Source of the DNA: Mytilinidion resinicola
Taxonomy: Eukaryota > Ascomycota > Dothideomycetes > Mytilinidiales > Mytilinidiaceae
Length of the DNA stretch: 64,000 nucleotides
Direction: 5' to 3'
Assembly (NCBI RefSeq): GCF_010093595.1
Contig: NW_022985454.1
Coordinates: 347,118 to 411,117, forward strand
Below the pieces are notes generated by a model, which did not search any database, was not told the DNA's origin, and saw only the letters and a list, made by a program, of their open reading frames with translations. Shown here in pieces: positions 10,930 through 22,330 of this stretch (position 1 is its first letter; the number at the start of each line of letters is the position of its first letter). A program made the position numbers and the translations under genes.

Positions 10930-12098
10930 TTATTGCACCCGTTCATACTTGATGTGTCGAGGTCCGTCTGACCTCGTACAAGCATCTTGGATCCATTCCT
11001 CAAGCGTGACGTCCAACCTGCTCTTTCGAGTGCCGAATAGATTCCTCCAGAACCAATGAAGACCCAAGCTAGATAGTAGTGTCGTACTGATAGCTAGTGA
11101 CAATGATGTTACTTGGAGAGTTTGGCCTACTTCCAGTGGCCGTGATGGAAAGGTTGCCCATATTCCCCATACTAAGCTGATCAGTAGAAAGATCTGCTGA
11201 GCTTGATCGCTTCTGTTGATGTGGTATTGTGACATCGCTAGTATGCCATATGCCATGGCAATACAGACGAAAAGTGGCGTAGTGGGAGACAGGAATAGAT
11301 GTAAAACCTGAACAAAGAGATTTAGAAGAATCTACGTGGTGTCAGCCTTGTGCAAAATCGAGGGAAACTTGCTCTAATTACCTGTGCAAAGTTCCGTATC
11401 TCGACTGGAGCTTCAATCGTGATGTCAGAGAAGGGAGGTATCCAGTGAGGATTGGTCAATTTGGTCGAATTCCCAAATCTTGGGATGCTTGATGCTGCGA
11501 CACAGCTCCCTATAGGAAAGCCATGGCACGCATCGTAGCCACGCATCGCTGCATAGCAGAGGATTTGACCCACTGTCAAAAAAAGATTGTCAAGTCTCCG
11601 TCGGGGCGGGGGCGTTGAGACAAAGAGGACGCCATATATGTTGTCGAGTAAGGTAGCGTTTGCATTTTGTAGCGCCCGCGATAATACCAGTCCACCATGG
11701 CCGTGTGCGATGAAGATTATGGGAGTTTCATCTTGGCCTGAATCTCTCTGCTCCTTCAAGGAGTTCAGCAGACTCATCGCCGGTTCTGCGACACTAACGT
11801 CTAGATCGCAAGGGATTGTCCATAATCTTTCGTGACCATGGAATTCCTTAGAACTATGCGGTTCGACCCCCCAGGTGTATGAGAGTGCAGGATATGGAAT
11901 AATGGCCTCTCCACACCCAAAATGGGTTTCTGTCTTCCTGACGGACGATTTATCTAGCTGATTGCGGATACGCACCTCCACAAGGTCAACCCTTTCTTTC
12001 AGTGATGATTTCATATGGGGCAATCGAATAGATAAGAAGTCGCATCTTGCGGGGATGGAGACAGAGGAGGCGTGCGTTGGTGTCATATCGTGGTGCAA
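10930..12098 (-). CDS. membrane-anchored alpha/beta-hydrolase-like protein lacking nucleophile Ser
   Basis: Exons 12098-11382 and 11331-10930 join in phase (NFAQ to ILLNLFVQ) across a 50-nt intron with branch GCTGAC. Total 372 residues. The first exon resembles the DUF676/lipase-like fold found in fungal NLR-type proteins: PALSYTWG, then PIIFIAHGHGGLVLSRALQ, then YGVLFVSTPPP. The usual nucleophile elbow is GHSLGG; here it reads AHGHGG, so the catalytic serine is glycine. The family's early 'HGL' oxyanion-hole strand is not visible in the first 70 residues. The second exon encodes about three hydrophobic segments (VCIAMAYGILAMS, IFLLISLVWGIWATF, SLSLAISTTLLSSLGLHWFW). It may be a membrane-tethered pseudo-enzyme. 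The start at 12098 is provisional, because an upstream exon could exist. Confidence 0.68.
11332..11381 (-). other. intron joining hydrolase-like and membrane exons
   Basis: A 50-nt intron with donor GTAATT, branch GCTGACAC and acceptor GTAG. Without it the protein would end after FCTRLTPRRFF and the membrane part would be orphaned. Confidence 0.8.
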
Positions 12099-12789
12099 GG
12101 CACCGTCGGCAGCTACACCCCGTTAGCCTCAACTCTATTTGGACGTGCGGTGAAAATAGAGTACGTTCTGGGGACTCAAAGCGTGGATGGAACACAATAC
12201 GCGACCACGGAATGAATGAAGCTGACACTTGGGGATATGAGAGAAGGAAAGCCGGTTGTAGGATGATAGCGGCAACAGAAACAGCGCAAGAAAAGAAATT
12301 GCCAAGAGAAGCCGTGATATGCAGGAATGGCGGCGCATAAGCTGTGCGACAGCTCAGCCCGCACCCCTCACCGGTGAGGGAACCCGGGCGTTCTGCAGCG
12401 CATAGCCACTATCTAATCCAGCCTGGGCGGCGACAGACTTCCATGGTTGCCTTTGCGCTGCTTTGGAACACCACATTTTCTTCCTTGCTCGGACCAAAGC
12501 TTGAGGACGTATCTATTCGCATTGCATCACTGCACGCCGGCCCTCTGCTTTGAAGTGTCCGCTCCTGTCTCAATCCCTCCGCCTCTCACCTATCACACTT
12601 CTACCTTCCCGCCTCTGTGCCACTCATTATTTCGCACTCCCGTTTTGTCCCCCTCTTGTCTTCCCCGAGTCCGCGACCGATCTTTGGGGCACCGCCAGTC
12701 CTACACCTTGTTCAGCGACTCCAAAGACGCTCTTATGCCAGCAGCGACCTTCGTAGGCTACGTCGCCCCGCCATAATTGACTCGTCGTA
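12099..12789. other. divergent upstream region
   Basis: This region lies between the hydrolase-like gene (-) and the EST1-like gene (+). ORFs on both strands are short and unconvincing. CT-rich tracts at 12,560-12,680 fit the 5' UTR or promoter of the plus-strand gene. Confidence 0.45.
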
Positions 12790-15700
12790 ATGGCAGATCT
12801 CCCGCACACCAAGTACACGCAATGGCTCCGGACGCAGGCGAAGACTTTCCCAGCCGCTGACCAGAGACTATCGTGTCCCTACTGCAGCGGCCGTATATTC
12901 CAGAACGACGACCAATTGTGGGATCATACCCTCTTAAACCACTTGGTCACACTAGAGGGCTTAGGTATCGACCCTCAGAATCCTGGTCGATTCCGAAAAG
13001 TCCTTATAGACGAAGCTGCGTAGGTTTAACTGCTAGCCACAGTCCCATATTGGGCTACCACACGTGAGTCCCCAGACTGACAATAGACTTAGGAGAGGAT
13101 CAGCTGACCAGGCCACGCGGGAGTCCCATGTCTCATTTAAGGCTCCTGCGGGTACTGGGTCAACGCCCGATTTGGCACAGCTGTCTCTGTTGGAACCAAG
13201 GTCCTCCCAAGCGCATCCCCGTTCCAACAAGAAGCGTCCTGCTGGATACGATCTCCAACCATCTGAGTTAAAGCTACGTGTGATCCGGGACAACCCTTAT
13301 GTAGAGGACCTAGACTATTCAAGGAAGATCCCATTCTCTGTTGGCGCTTATTCTACCTCTCGTCCCAGGTCCAATCAGCTTCAACTGTTCAACCCCAAGG
13401 ATGCTTCCAGCGAGGATTGCTCCGTCGTCGCCAACCCGCACAGCCAGCATCATGCCTCGCATCGACACCAGCCCAAGGCCCGGAGATCGACCTATTCCAG
13501 CTCAAGACATAGCACTCGTCCGGCCTCCCCAGACTATGACGTTGCCCCCCCACCAAGCTCCGAGTCCCTCCAACAACCTGGTATCCTTGAAGTCCAGCGT
13601 ACCAATCTTCGCTATCCAGATCTCATCTCACAGCCCGATGCATATCCAATCTCCCAGGAACAGCTAGCCTCCGAAGTCAAGTCCATATATGCCAGCTTAA
13701 CAATGGTGGAAACCAAGTGCATCCATGTCGACCGCGCTCAAGCCTCTGTTGCACCTGATTCTAGAGGGGATTCTAAGCTCGCCGAGCTCGCCAATGACCA
13801 CTGGCAGGCCCTAATTGCTCTACATCGAACTTTATTGCATGAGCATCATGACTTTTTCTTGGCTTCTCAGCACCCCTCCGCTTTTCCCGCTTTGCGTCGT
13901 CTGGCATCTAAGTATTCGATGCCGGCGCGGATGTGGAAACACGGGATTCATTCCTTTCTTGAGCTGCTCCGACGCCGGTTGCCAGAGTCTTTGGATTATA
14001 TGTTGGCTTTTATTTATCTGGCCTACCAAATGATGTCCCTACTGCACGAGACTGTTCCTACATTTAAAGACACCTGGATTGAATGTCTAGGAGATCTTAC
14101 ACGGTATCGCATGGCTATTAAGAACGAGGATTTGCGTGATCGTGAAACGTGGGCTGGAGTCGCACGTTTTTGGTATAGCAAAGCCGCTGATAAGAGTCCA
14201 TACGTTGGTCGTCTATATCACCACCTTGCCATCCTCGTTCGCCCGAATGCGCTGCAGCAGCTCTACTACTATTCCCGTTCTCTCACGTGTGTTGTTCCTT
14301 TTATGAGCGCTCGGGAGTCAATTCTCACGTTGCTTGACCCTATTCTAGGACGGTCCAGTGCTTCATACACGCATTCGCTGCCCATTGATACCAGCTTTAT
14401 CAGAGCTCACGGTATTCTCTTTGGGAGGTTGTCGACTGACGCCTTTGAAGAGTCCAAGGATGCTTTCCTAGACCAGCTAGACAACCATATTGGGCGAGTA
14501 ACAGCAAAGTGGAACGAGCAGGGTGTTTTCATTGCTGTTACCAATATCGCTGGTTTCTTTGACTACGGCTCTCACGACTCGCCTTTGAGACTGATCTATC
14601 AGTCATATGCTGAGAAGATTGCCCACAAATCTCAGAGATCGTCCAGTCCTTTGGAACAACACTCCTTAAGTCGCTCACCATCTCCTTCTTCTCTAGGATC
14701 GAAACAACTCAGCTCGGACAGAACCTCGTCGCAAGTGTCCAAATTGTCTCATGATGTCGCCTTTTCGTCCGCCTGTCGTCTTGCCTTTTCCACTTTTGCT
14801 CTTGTTCTTCGGCGTATTGGGGATAAGAATGTTCTTACGAGGGGCCCCCATCCGCAACCTTCGGAGAGTTCGAATACTAATGACGGTGTCTTGCTGGAAT
14901 CGAAGCAAATAAGACATGGGTGTTTTCTACCTGAGCATCCTCATTTGATTGAAGAGTTTAAGGCAAACAACGTCGGCATTACACTATGTCCTATCTCCAA
15001 CGCGCTTCTACACTTTTGCGGGAACATCAAAGAGCATTCATGTCCGCGACTACTAGCCGTTGAAATTCCCTCTATGGCGAACCGCGACAGTTACGGGAAT
15101 GGAAAAGAAGATGTGCTCACTTGCAGCAAGACAGTAGCGCACGAGCTCTCCAAGAACTGCCTTAGTCTCATTCGCAAGGCCTCATCGCTTTTTCATTGCC
15201 AATTTTCACATTTTGTAGCCTTCTCACTCTTCGTCAAGGGTGTCTTGGGTCGTCCAACCGGTGAAGGAAGAGCTATTACATCTGGCGTAGCGTCGTCCCA
15301 GCCTAATGGGAGAAAAATACTTATTGAGAAACTGGAAGAGCTTCTTGTCTCATCAACGTCCTTGATGGTGCCTTTCACTATAATCGTCGTCGCTGCGGTT
15401 ATATCCCGAATCTTGGTTTGGTATAAGGCCCAAGGGAAACTGGCCTTAGGAGTGCTTCTAGCAGCATGTGTTTTCAAGGCGGTACGTCTGGCTGAAAACG
15501 CCGGCGGCTATATTCTTCTTGCGTAAGCTTCAAGCTCTATCATGTCAGTGACTTGGCTGATGACTGTCATAGAGTCGGACTGACGTATTTGTTCTTTGCG
15601 CTTGGAATTTGCCGGCTCGGGAGAGGGTAAGTTGCTTTCCCTAAAAATGAGAAGCCCATGCAACTGACACTATATTAGGTCTCCCTTTATCGCAACCACA

Positions 15701-16099
15701 ATAGGGATCCTGATCACGATTGTTGTTATCCAGTTCCAGCCCATTCGCGATTTCTGGACTGGACTTACCGGCCTAGACAGTAGTTTTGCCATCTGCGTTG
15801 GGATCCCACTGAGCTTCTACTGCTGCGATCTAGTCGTTATGCACATCACCAAAGCTGTACAGTCTCAAAGCCACGACGAAACACATTTACCCTCTCCCCA
15901 TGCGCGGGAAGCAAGCATCCCCATTCCTCTGGGACCCCTTCCCAGCAGTCCCAACCAAAATCGTCGTCTGCGCCAACAACGCGATGGTGACGAAGGTGGG
16001 CTTGCCGACGATGAGATCGACCGCAACTTGGCCTCGCAGATTAGGTCCTGGAATGATTCCCTCCCTAATCGTAGAACGACAAAAGGTCAGTCTTCATAG
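12790..16099 (+). CDS. EST1/SMG-type protein with N-terminal zinc finger and C-terminal membrane helices
   Basis: Exons 12790-13019, 13087-15522, 15573-15626 and 15679-16099 join in phase to 1,046 residues. Residues 29-51 form a C2H2-like finger (CPYCSGRIFQNDDQLWDHTL to NH). After a disordered linker, a helical region matches the Est1 DNA/RNA-binding family: HDFFLASQHPSAFPALRRLA, PARMWKHGIHSFLELLRRRL, then YHHLAILVRPNALQQLYYYS followed by SLTC. This is the signature 'small household of 14-3-3-like plus helical repeat' family of Est1, Ebs1 and SMG5-7. The last 230 residues hold four or more hydrophobic spans (FTIIVVAAVISRILVWY, LALGVLLAACVFKAV, GLTYLFFALGICRL, FIATTIGILITIVVIQF, FAICVGIPLSFYCCDLVVM). 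A membrane tail is not part of Est1 or SMG7. Function is unknown. Confidence 0.82.
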
Positions 16100-16994
16100 A
16101 ACGATACAGCATCCTGTTGAGGTCCCGAGCAAGCTGTGACACGATTCTTGTACATGACACAATGTATGTACCTGTGCTTCCGGTGTTCTTGTATGTGCTT
16201 TTCGGCGGTCATCACCCTGATTCACTTGAATCTCATTACGTTATCAAACGCCTTACTCTACGGAGGAAGCTGTACGCTAGGTAGTTACTCGCGCACTAAG
16301 TAGAGTTCTGTGCATCCTCTCGTGCTGGAGACTTTGACTCTCTTCGTTGGATTCGTCTGGCGTTGGGTTGACTTGGTTTCGCCAGGAGGAGCATGAACCA
16401 TCTTCGGGGTTTCATTGGAGTCTGTTGACCCAAACAGGGAGATAATCTATCACATCTATCACCTTGCAGGGCTTCGAAGCTCTACATGCTCCAAAGAACC
16501 AAACGCTTCTGCTCTCATGAACCCGTGATCCTGCATGACGCATTACTGCACTGCGGACATGTTTTATTAAGCCCATCTATGACCCTACTGCTAAAATCTC
16601 TGGGCACCATTCTGCTGGCACATGGTATCGATAGTAGTATTCACCAGCTAGAAATGGCGGAAGGCTAACTCGGATCATACCACAAAATGCATATCACGTG
16701 ACAGAAAGATTAGGTACGCAGCAGCTCTGATATCTGTGCAATTTTAACCCTGTATATTTAGCGTTTGCTCTTCCACTTTGGCATTCGAAGAGCCCCAAAA
16801 ACATCCGATTCATGCATTTCTACTTCAATGCGCGAACAAACTGGAACAGTGACCGTCTGGGCTACCCTGCGCCGCAATCAGTGTTTTATCTCGCCCAAAC
16901 TCGTCAAGCAGAACTGAATTGCACGAGCCCTACGATTTACCTACCTGAACACGAGTTCAGTCCACTCGCTACGTCGCAGCCGAAGTTTGGAGCT
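16100..16994. other. intergenic, tandem gene spacer
   Basis: Spacer between the EST1-like gene and the CorA-like gene, both on plus. Short ORFs only. A palindromic TCACGTGA lies at 16694-16701, about 300 bp before the proposed CorA-like start. Confidence 0.5.
16694..16701. promoter_or_regulatory. TCACGTGA E-box
   Basis: A perfect 8-bp palindrome of the type bound by Cbf1/bHLH factors, in the spacer before the CorA-like gene. Presence is certain; function is inferred. Confidence 0.4.
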
Positions 16995-19171
16995 ATGTCG
17001 GGGCCTCATTGGAAGTACTGTGTATAACTTTTTTTTTTTTTGCGGTTTTAGGTTCTGGCTACGACCACACAGTGGCCTTTTCACTAATTTTCGAACAGGG
17101 AAGCCAATATGGGAGGATCCAGAAGACCCTGGGCGTCCACGGTCGTTTGACTCCTCGAATGGGCGGCCAGATTATGCCCCCGAGTGGGAGCTTGAACCGT
17201 TTGGGGGACGTTGGTATCATATTGACGATACTACCAGAAGCGTGCCTATCGATCCAGTATGGGATGACAGCAAAACGGAGCGAAGTGTACCTTACTCTTT
17301 CGTACAAGACCGTCTCTTCGCTCCATGGACACGGAGCCGCCTGCTCGTTGATCAGAAGGACCTCCAAGATGCGCTTGGCCCGCTTTGGACTTTGCCATGG
17401 GATTCTCGCCAAAGTCTAGCTTTCGAAAAAAAGCGCATTGCTTCGTACACAAAAGGGAATACTAAAAGATTCCTGGGAGAAGCGAAAACGCTTTTCGAGA
17501 CCCTCAAGAACGGATCCGGGCTTTTTGAAATCACAGATATGGATGATTTTGGTTCCTCTGCAACGTTCAAACCACCTCCGTGGGCTCAAACCCTCGACTC
17601 CGCCCTCGATGCTGAGGAGCAGCACCTCATGGTCGACCCAGTCCATTACAATCTTTGTAAAAGCGAGAACGCGAACGAATGGGCGTGCGACATGGAGTCC
17701 TCTGTTGGATCACCGTGGTATCGGTTGATTCATTTCCAAGGCCTCGCGTCTGCAGCCGCTAGGGAGATTTCCGCGGAAGATCTCGAGCGCAAGGATAGCA
17801 GCGAGCTTTGGGAGCGGATTTTCGCCGTTACTGACTACGAATACCATGACACCGTAGAGATTTTTGATCTACATCTCTTTTGTGGCCAGCGCGCACTGGA
17901 AAACCCTTTCTTCGATGAAAGGCTGCCCAAACCATTTCATATCAACTATCACCGAATCCTCATGCCAGAGAGGGCTCGGCGTAAGTCGACTTGGAAATCA
18001 GGGTCTTTATACTGCACAGACAAAAAGAAGTTCATCGGAGAAGCGGCTTTTACTTTCCAGATAAGATTGGACGGAAGTTCTCGTGTAGTGGGCGAGGATC
18101 CCCTGTCGATACGTCACTGGACCGGTATCCTGCTGACCCCTGACCTGTCCGAAAGATCGTTTGGCTTCACGGGAAATCCGAGTATGATTTTGCAAATTAT
18201 AAGGCAAGGACTTCAAGGGGCAGCGGATTCCCGGGAAGAGATCAGAGACCATTTCGAATCTATCTTTCAAAGCTCAATCTTTGAGCCTGAGACGCACGAC
18301 CGACTCCTGTTCGACGATGATAGTTTTTCGCGGTCTAGACTCTACTTCTGGGCAGTGGATAGTCTTGCACTTTTTCAATCGCAAGTTCAGGATGCTGCCA
18401 AACAGTGGGATCTCTTCTGGAAAGCTAAGGAGAGTGACCTCAGACATTTGGAGGACGCGAAGGTGTCGAAATTTGGTAAAGGGATTATTAGTTCATGGAA
18501 GATGAACGACGAGGACGCCCTGACAATACAAGAGTCCGCGCAGCTCGTGGATGTTCAATGCCAGCGCCTACGAGATCTTAGTGTTCGATTTAAAGATCTC
18601 CACGGTAGAGCAATCGGCTTGCGCGACGGAGTATGCTCACCCCTCCTGTTGCATAAACCCCAAAGCTGACAAACGAAAATAGTTATTCAACGCCAGCAGT
18701 GTCATTGAAGCGCGAGAAGCCACGAAACTCGCAGAAAACGTAAAGTTGCTTACGTATGTGACCATCTTCTTTCTACCGCTCGGGTTTTGTGTAGCCCTCT
18801 GGAGCATGAACGATAACATTGATACGATTGCTTTTGCTGTTACAACTACTGCCGTCGCGCTTGGAACCTACGTTCTTGTCGCAAATTTGAATAACTTCGT
18901 TGGCGGTATCAAAATAGCCTCCAAGAAACTGCGAAAAGACGTCATAGCCTCGATGGAGAAGGAAAAGAGCGACGGGTGGAAAAAGTTAGGAAAGGGTTTT
19001 GGTACTTTCAAACCTGATCGAGAGAAGATCACGCCGTCCGAGTGGTGGGTTGTCTACTACATTATGGTCAAGCTGGTCAGGACGCCGCGTCCGAATAGAC
19101 TGTTCAGGCGCTTAGTCAACACCAAAGCATCGTCAGACGAAGAACGGCAAGGAGGAAGCCCAGAGAAATGA
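16995..19171 (+). CDS. CorA-like membrane protein with N-terminal WW-like repeats
   Basis: Proposed exons 16995-17014, 17052-18630 and 18683-19171 join to 695 residues. The C-terminal exon has the fungal CorA-like signature: a helix ASSVIEAREATKLAENVKLL, two transmembrane spans (IFFLPLGFCVALWSMND and IAFAVTTTAVALGTYVLVANL) and a basic tail. The pore motif GMN of true CorA reads SMN, as in the divergent fungal group whose transport activity is unproven. The large cytosolic part (SIRHWTGILL, YHDTVEIFDLHLFCGQ) belongs to the same group. The first 60 residues contain two WW-like units: W-x20-W around TNFRTGKPIWEDP, then EWELEPFGGRWYHIDDTTR with the second Trp replaced. The first intron (17015-17051) is only 37 nt and poly-T rich, so the start is uncertain; the frame is open upstream to an ATG at 16812. 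Confidence 0.75.
18631..18682 (+). other. intron before the CorA-like membrane exon
   Basis: A 52-nt intron, donor GTATGC, branch GCTGAC, acceptor AATAG. It joins GLRDG to LFNASSVIEAREA in phase 0. Confidence 0.85.
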
Positions 19172-19418
19172 CTGGAGGAGAATAATTGCAGACCAACTTT
19201 TCGATAGTCGCGAGTAATAGATAATTCCGGATACGAGTTTAGGGTTAAGAGAGATTCGAACAATTATTTTGGCCAAAGTCCAAGTGAAACTATCACAACA
19301 ACTCCCTATTTGAAAATTACCAGAACTTAGAGACTTGTACGTAGCAACCCTTGACGTTAAATCCAGCATAGCGGTAATGCTATTCCCACTCCTCTTACTG
19401 CTGATACTTACTCTACGC

Positions 19419-20734
19419 TTATGGCACAGCATGTCTTGGGGGAGGCTGCGCCATTTCCACAGGCTGATGCTGCTGGGCACCCACCGAGCCCCCAACTTGC
19501 GACTGCCCACCCAACTCATGCAACACATCCTGCGGCGGCACGACGCCGTAATGCGGCTGCACATTCGCATTTTCCCATCCTCCTTGAGACGGTGCAGCAT
19601 ACATCGGCCGCGGCGGGCTCGCGGGGCTGGGACCCATTAATGCAGGCGTTGTGGTGGCCGCCGCGAGTTTCTCGGGCGGCGACGCGTAGTATCCTCCGAC
19701 GCCTCCAGCTCCTCCGTCGCCGCCGCCAGTCGTGAAGGCGGGCTCGGCATGAAGTGTGGAGGGGCCGGCGGCGGTGTTGCGACGCTTCTTCCACCAGAGG
19801 AAGAAGCCGAGGAGACCTGCGATCCCGAGGAAGATGAGGCCGCCTAAGATGCTGCCGACGATTGCCGCGATAGGTGTCTTCGGCCTCGGATGAATGGTGG
19901 GAGATTGGGACGAAGTAGGCGTCAGCGTTGGCGTCAGCGTTGGCGTTGGCGTCGGTGTCTTAGTTGGGCTTGAAGTTGAAGTTACAAAACCGGGCGTCGA
20001 GGTATCTGTGGTGGCTGGGCCTAGAGTAGTGGCCGCGGCTGAGTCTAGAGTCGTAGTTGCGGAGGCAACTAAAGAGTGGGTCAGCAGGGCAAATGCGTTG
20101 ACTTGACGAGGCAATATTACGTACTTCCAGGTAGGTCGCTATAGTAGTCTTGGATGAGAGTATATGGATGGCGATCGTCGGTTGCACACTCGACGAAGTA
20201 GGAGGTATCTCCATCACCGGGCGTCGATACCAAGTAGTCGGAGAGACAGGTATAGCCACTTTAGACTTTGTCAACGGTGCTGATATCCTGTTAGGGAAGT
20301 GGCAGGGGAAGTACCAGGTTTCTGACGAGGTATACGAGGTTATGTAATCCTTGGACGTGGAGACATAGACTCCGTAGACCGTATTGGCATCACAGGATGT
20401 CCCAAAGGTTGCCCAATCCGAGGACCAACAGCCTCCCCAAGTGTTATTAGCAGTAGTAAACTCGTCATAAGCGGTTCCGATGCAGGTCAGGGCATTATCT
20501 GACATTAGGATTGTGTCAGTTTCAAAGCCCGAGTTGAAGATTATGATTAAGATCCAACGTACATGTCGTGTCTCCATCCGAAGTATAATAGCCGACGAAG
20601 TCAGTTGAAAGAAATTCGTCTTGTCTCTTCGCAAGACGCGGAGCGGCCGTTATGACAGGATCAGGCACTGCTCCAGCCACAGCAATAGACCCGAGGAAGG
20701 CGGAGAGCGCAAGCAACTTGCGAAGAAAGAACAT
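19419..20734 (-). CDS. single-pass surface protein, Mid2/Wsc-like architecture
   Basis: Exons 20734-20563, 20498-20315, 20258-20125 and 20068-19419 join in phase to 379 residues. It has a signal peptide (FFLRKLLALSAFLGSIAVAG) and a Lys-Arg site after it (RLAKRQ) that Kex2 could cut. The cysteine-bearing extracellular domain includes ALTCIGTAYDEF, NNTWGGCWSSDW, FGTSCDANTVYGVYVS and YFVECATDDRHPYTL. A Thr/Ser/Pro-rich mucin-like stalk (TKTPTPTPTLTPTLTPTSS) follows. A transmembrane span (IAAIVGSILGGLIFLGIAGLLG) is followed by WWKKRR and a Pro/Gly-rich cytosolic tail. This order is that of fungal wall-stress sensors and related glycoproteins. The cysteine domain is not a canonical WSC domain as far as I can see, so no symbol is given. 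Confidence 0.83.
19900..19965 (-). repeat. Thr-Pro stalk microrepeat
   Basis: A short in-frame repeat (GTTGGCGTCAGC type on plus) encodes TPTPTLTPTLTPT in the stalk just outside the membrane of the surface protein. Confidence 0.7.
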
Positions 20735-22330
20735 GTTTGAGGACGACGAGTGTGCGAGAAAAGACAGTGAAGCTAGCACTAGGGTAAAAAGAAGTGAGGA
20801 GAAACAAAGCTGTTCCGGTGTGCACGGCAGGGAGCTGTTTAAAACAATTCCTCCAAAGGTATGAGCCTGGCGCGCTCGGGTATTTGAACACGGGCTGCAT
20901 TTTGAGCCTCTGGTAGATAGTCGCGAGGCTGGATCGAGCTCGGTAGGGGATCAAACCCGAAGTCATACCTGGCCATGGCTTGATCGAGACGTCCTGAAAA
21001 GAGAGACATGGCGCGCCTAGGCTTCTTGATCTGCGCCATGAGCTTCCTCATTGGTCACCAGCTGAAGAGCAGCATGGTAAGTGGTTGGTGTGCAGGAGGG
21101 AGAGTTAGCTAGCTATGCCAGGCTGCCAGGCTGAAGTTTGCATCTCGCCTTGGCAATATTAGCATGCATGCAGGTCCACGGGTGGAAGATCGACCGGAAG
21201 GTCGTCGAATGTTGCTTCTTGGCGCCCAACCTCTTGGTACTCGGTTCCGCTCCCGCCCTGGTGCGTTCTGGACCTGCCTATTCTTCCTCAAAGCCTCTCC
21301 AACCAACACCCACTCGGCGCATCTCCTTGCCCCCCCATTTCGACGCCACGGATGGTTCTTTGTGTGCAAGGGACCCAGAACCGGATGCATCTGAGGGCCG
21401 AAGTACTGTTCGAATGCCGGGGCTCTCTTGTGGAGTCTACATTAAGCTGCACTTAAGCTCAGCTGCCATAGATAACGATTGCTTAGAGAGGACGGATCGG
21501 TACGTTCTAGACTACTTCTATGAAGACATTGTCTTTGTCGCTGATTTTGTTAAGTTTGACAACGAAATCGGAGAACTTGAAGAGCGCATTTATGCCGCCG
21601 AAGGTCCTACGCGCGCCGAGATTAATCGCTGATGATGTCTTGATTCAGAAACTACCTCTTCATAGAAGAAAACACTGATCTTGAGGCATAGAGAACTCGC
21701 GAGTCTGGGATTGAAGGTCGTTGTCCTGGGACAATCGATTGACAAGACGAGGCTGAGATTTAGGCTTTTTCTTCAGCCGTGAGGTGGCGTCTGCACAATC
21801 TAATCACGGCACAAGAATAACACTACCTGCATGGATGTCTGCTTGGAAATTAGATCCCTACCTCTGCATTTTGGTGGCTTTCGCCAAAGTTGGACGCCGG
21901 TCTCATCTAGATCTCACGACGCAAGGCCAAGCCTATAATGTAGCGATGTTCACTTACCCTAAAACCCGATGCCATTAAAACTCATTTCGCTCTCGAGTCT
22001 GAACATACAGGGTATCAGATTGGACAATATAACTGAGCGAAGCTAAGCTTGCAACTGTGTAAGCCTGAGCAGATTTTGGCTACCCTGAGTATGCCAAGGC
22101 TTGCCCTAGTACGAGATGAGCTCAACGTTCGAAGACTGCGGGATTATCAAAATCGCTCCCTACGATTAAGATATAACGCAGACATTTTCAACGGCCTCTT
22201 TGATAGACGACCACCATCAGGTCGAGAGGAGTTTGAAAACAAGAGTTCTACTGTTTACCAATAGACTTTATTACCACAAGGTCTTGAACAGGTTACTCGA
22301 AGGAGCTTCATGGGTACCCTATTTATTTAA
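20735..22330. other. long intergenic region
   Basis: ORFs at 20839-21051 (-) and 21138-21632 (+) were examined. Neither has a domain, and both would need unsupported starts. The sequence from about 21,650 to 22,260 is AT-richer. The region holds the promoter of the surface-protein gene (right of 20734) and the 3' end of the methyltransferase gene. No RNA gene seen. Confidence 0.45.

Noticed and set aside
20839..21632. Small ORFs on both strands (20839-21051 minus, 21138-21632 plus)
   Set aside because: No domains; the plus ORF is composite-looking and would need an unsupported start. Not distinguishable from chance.
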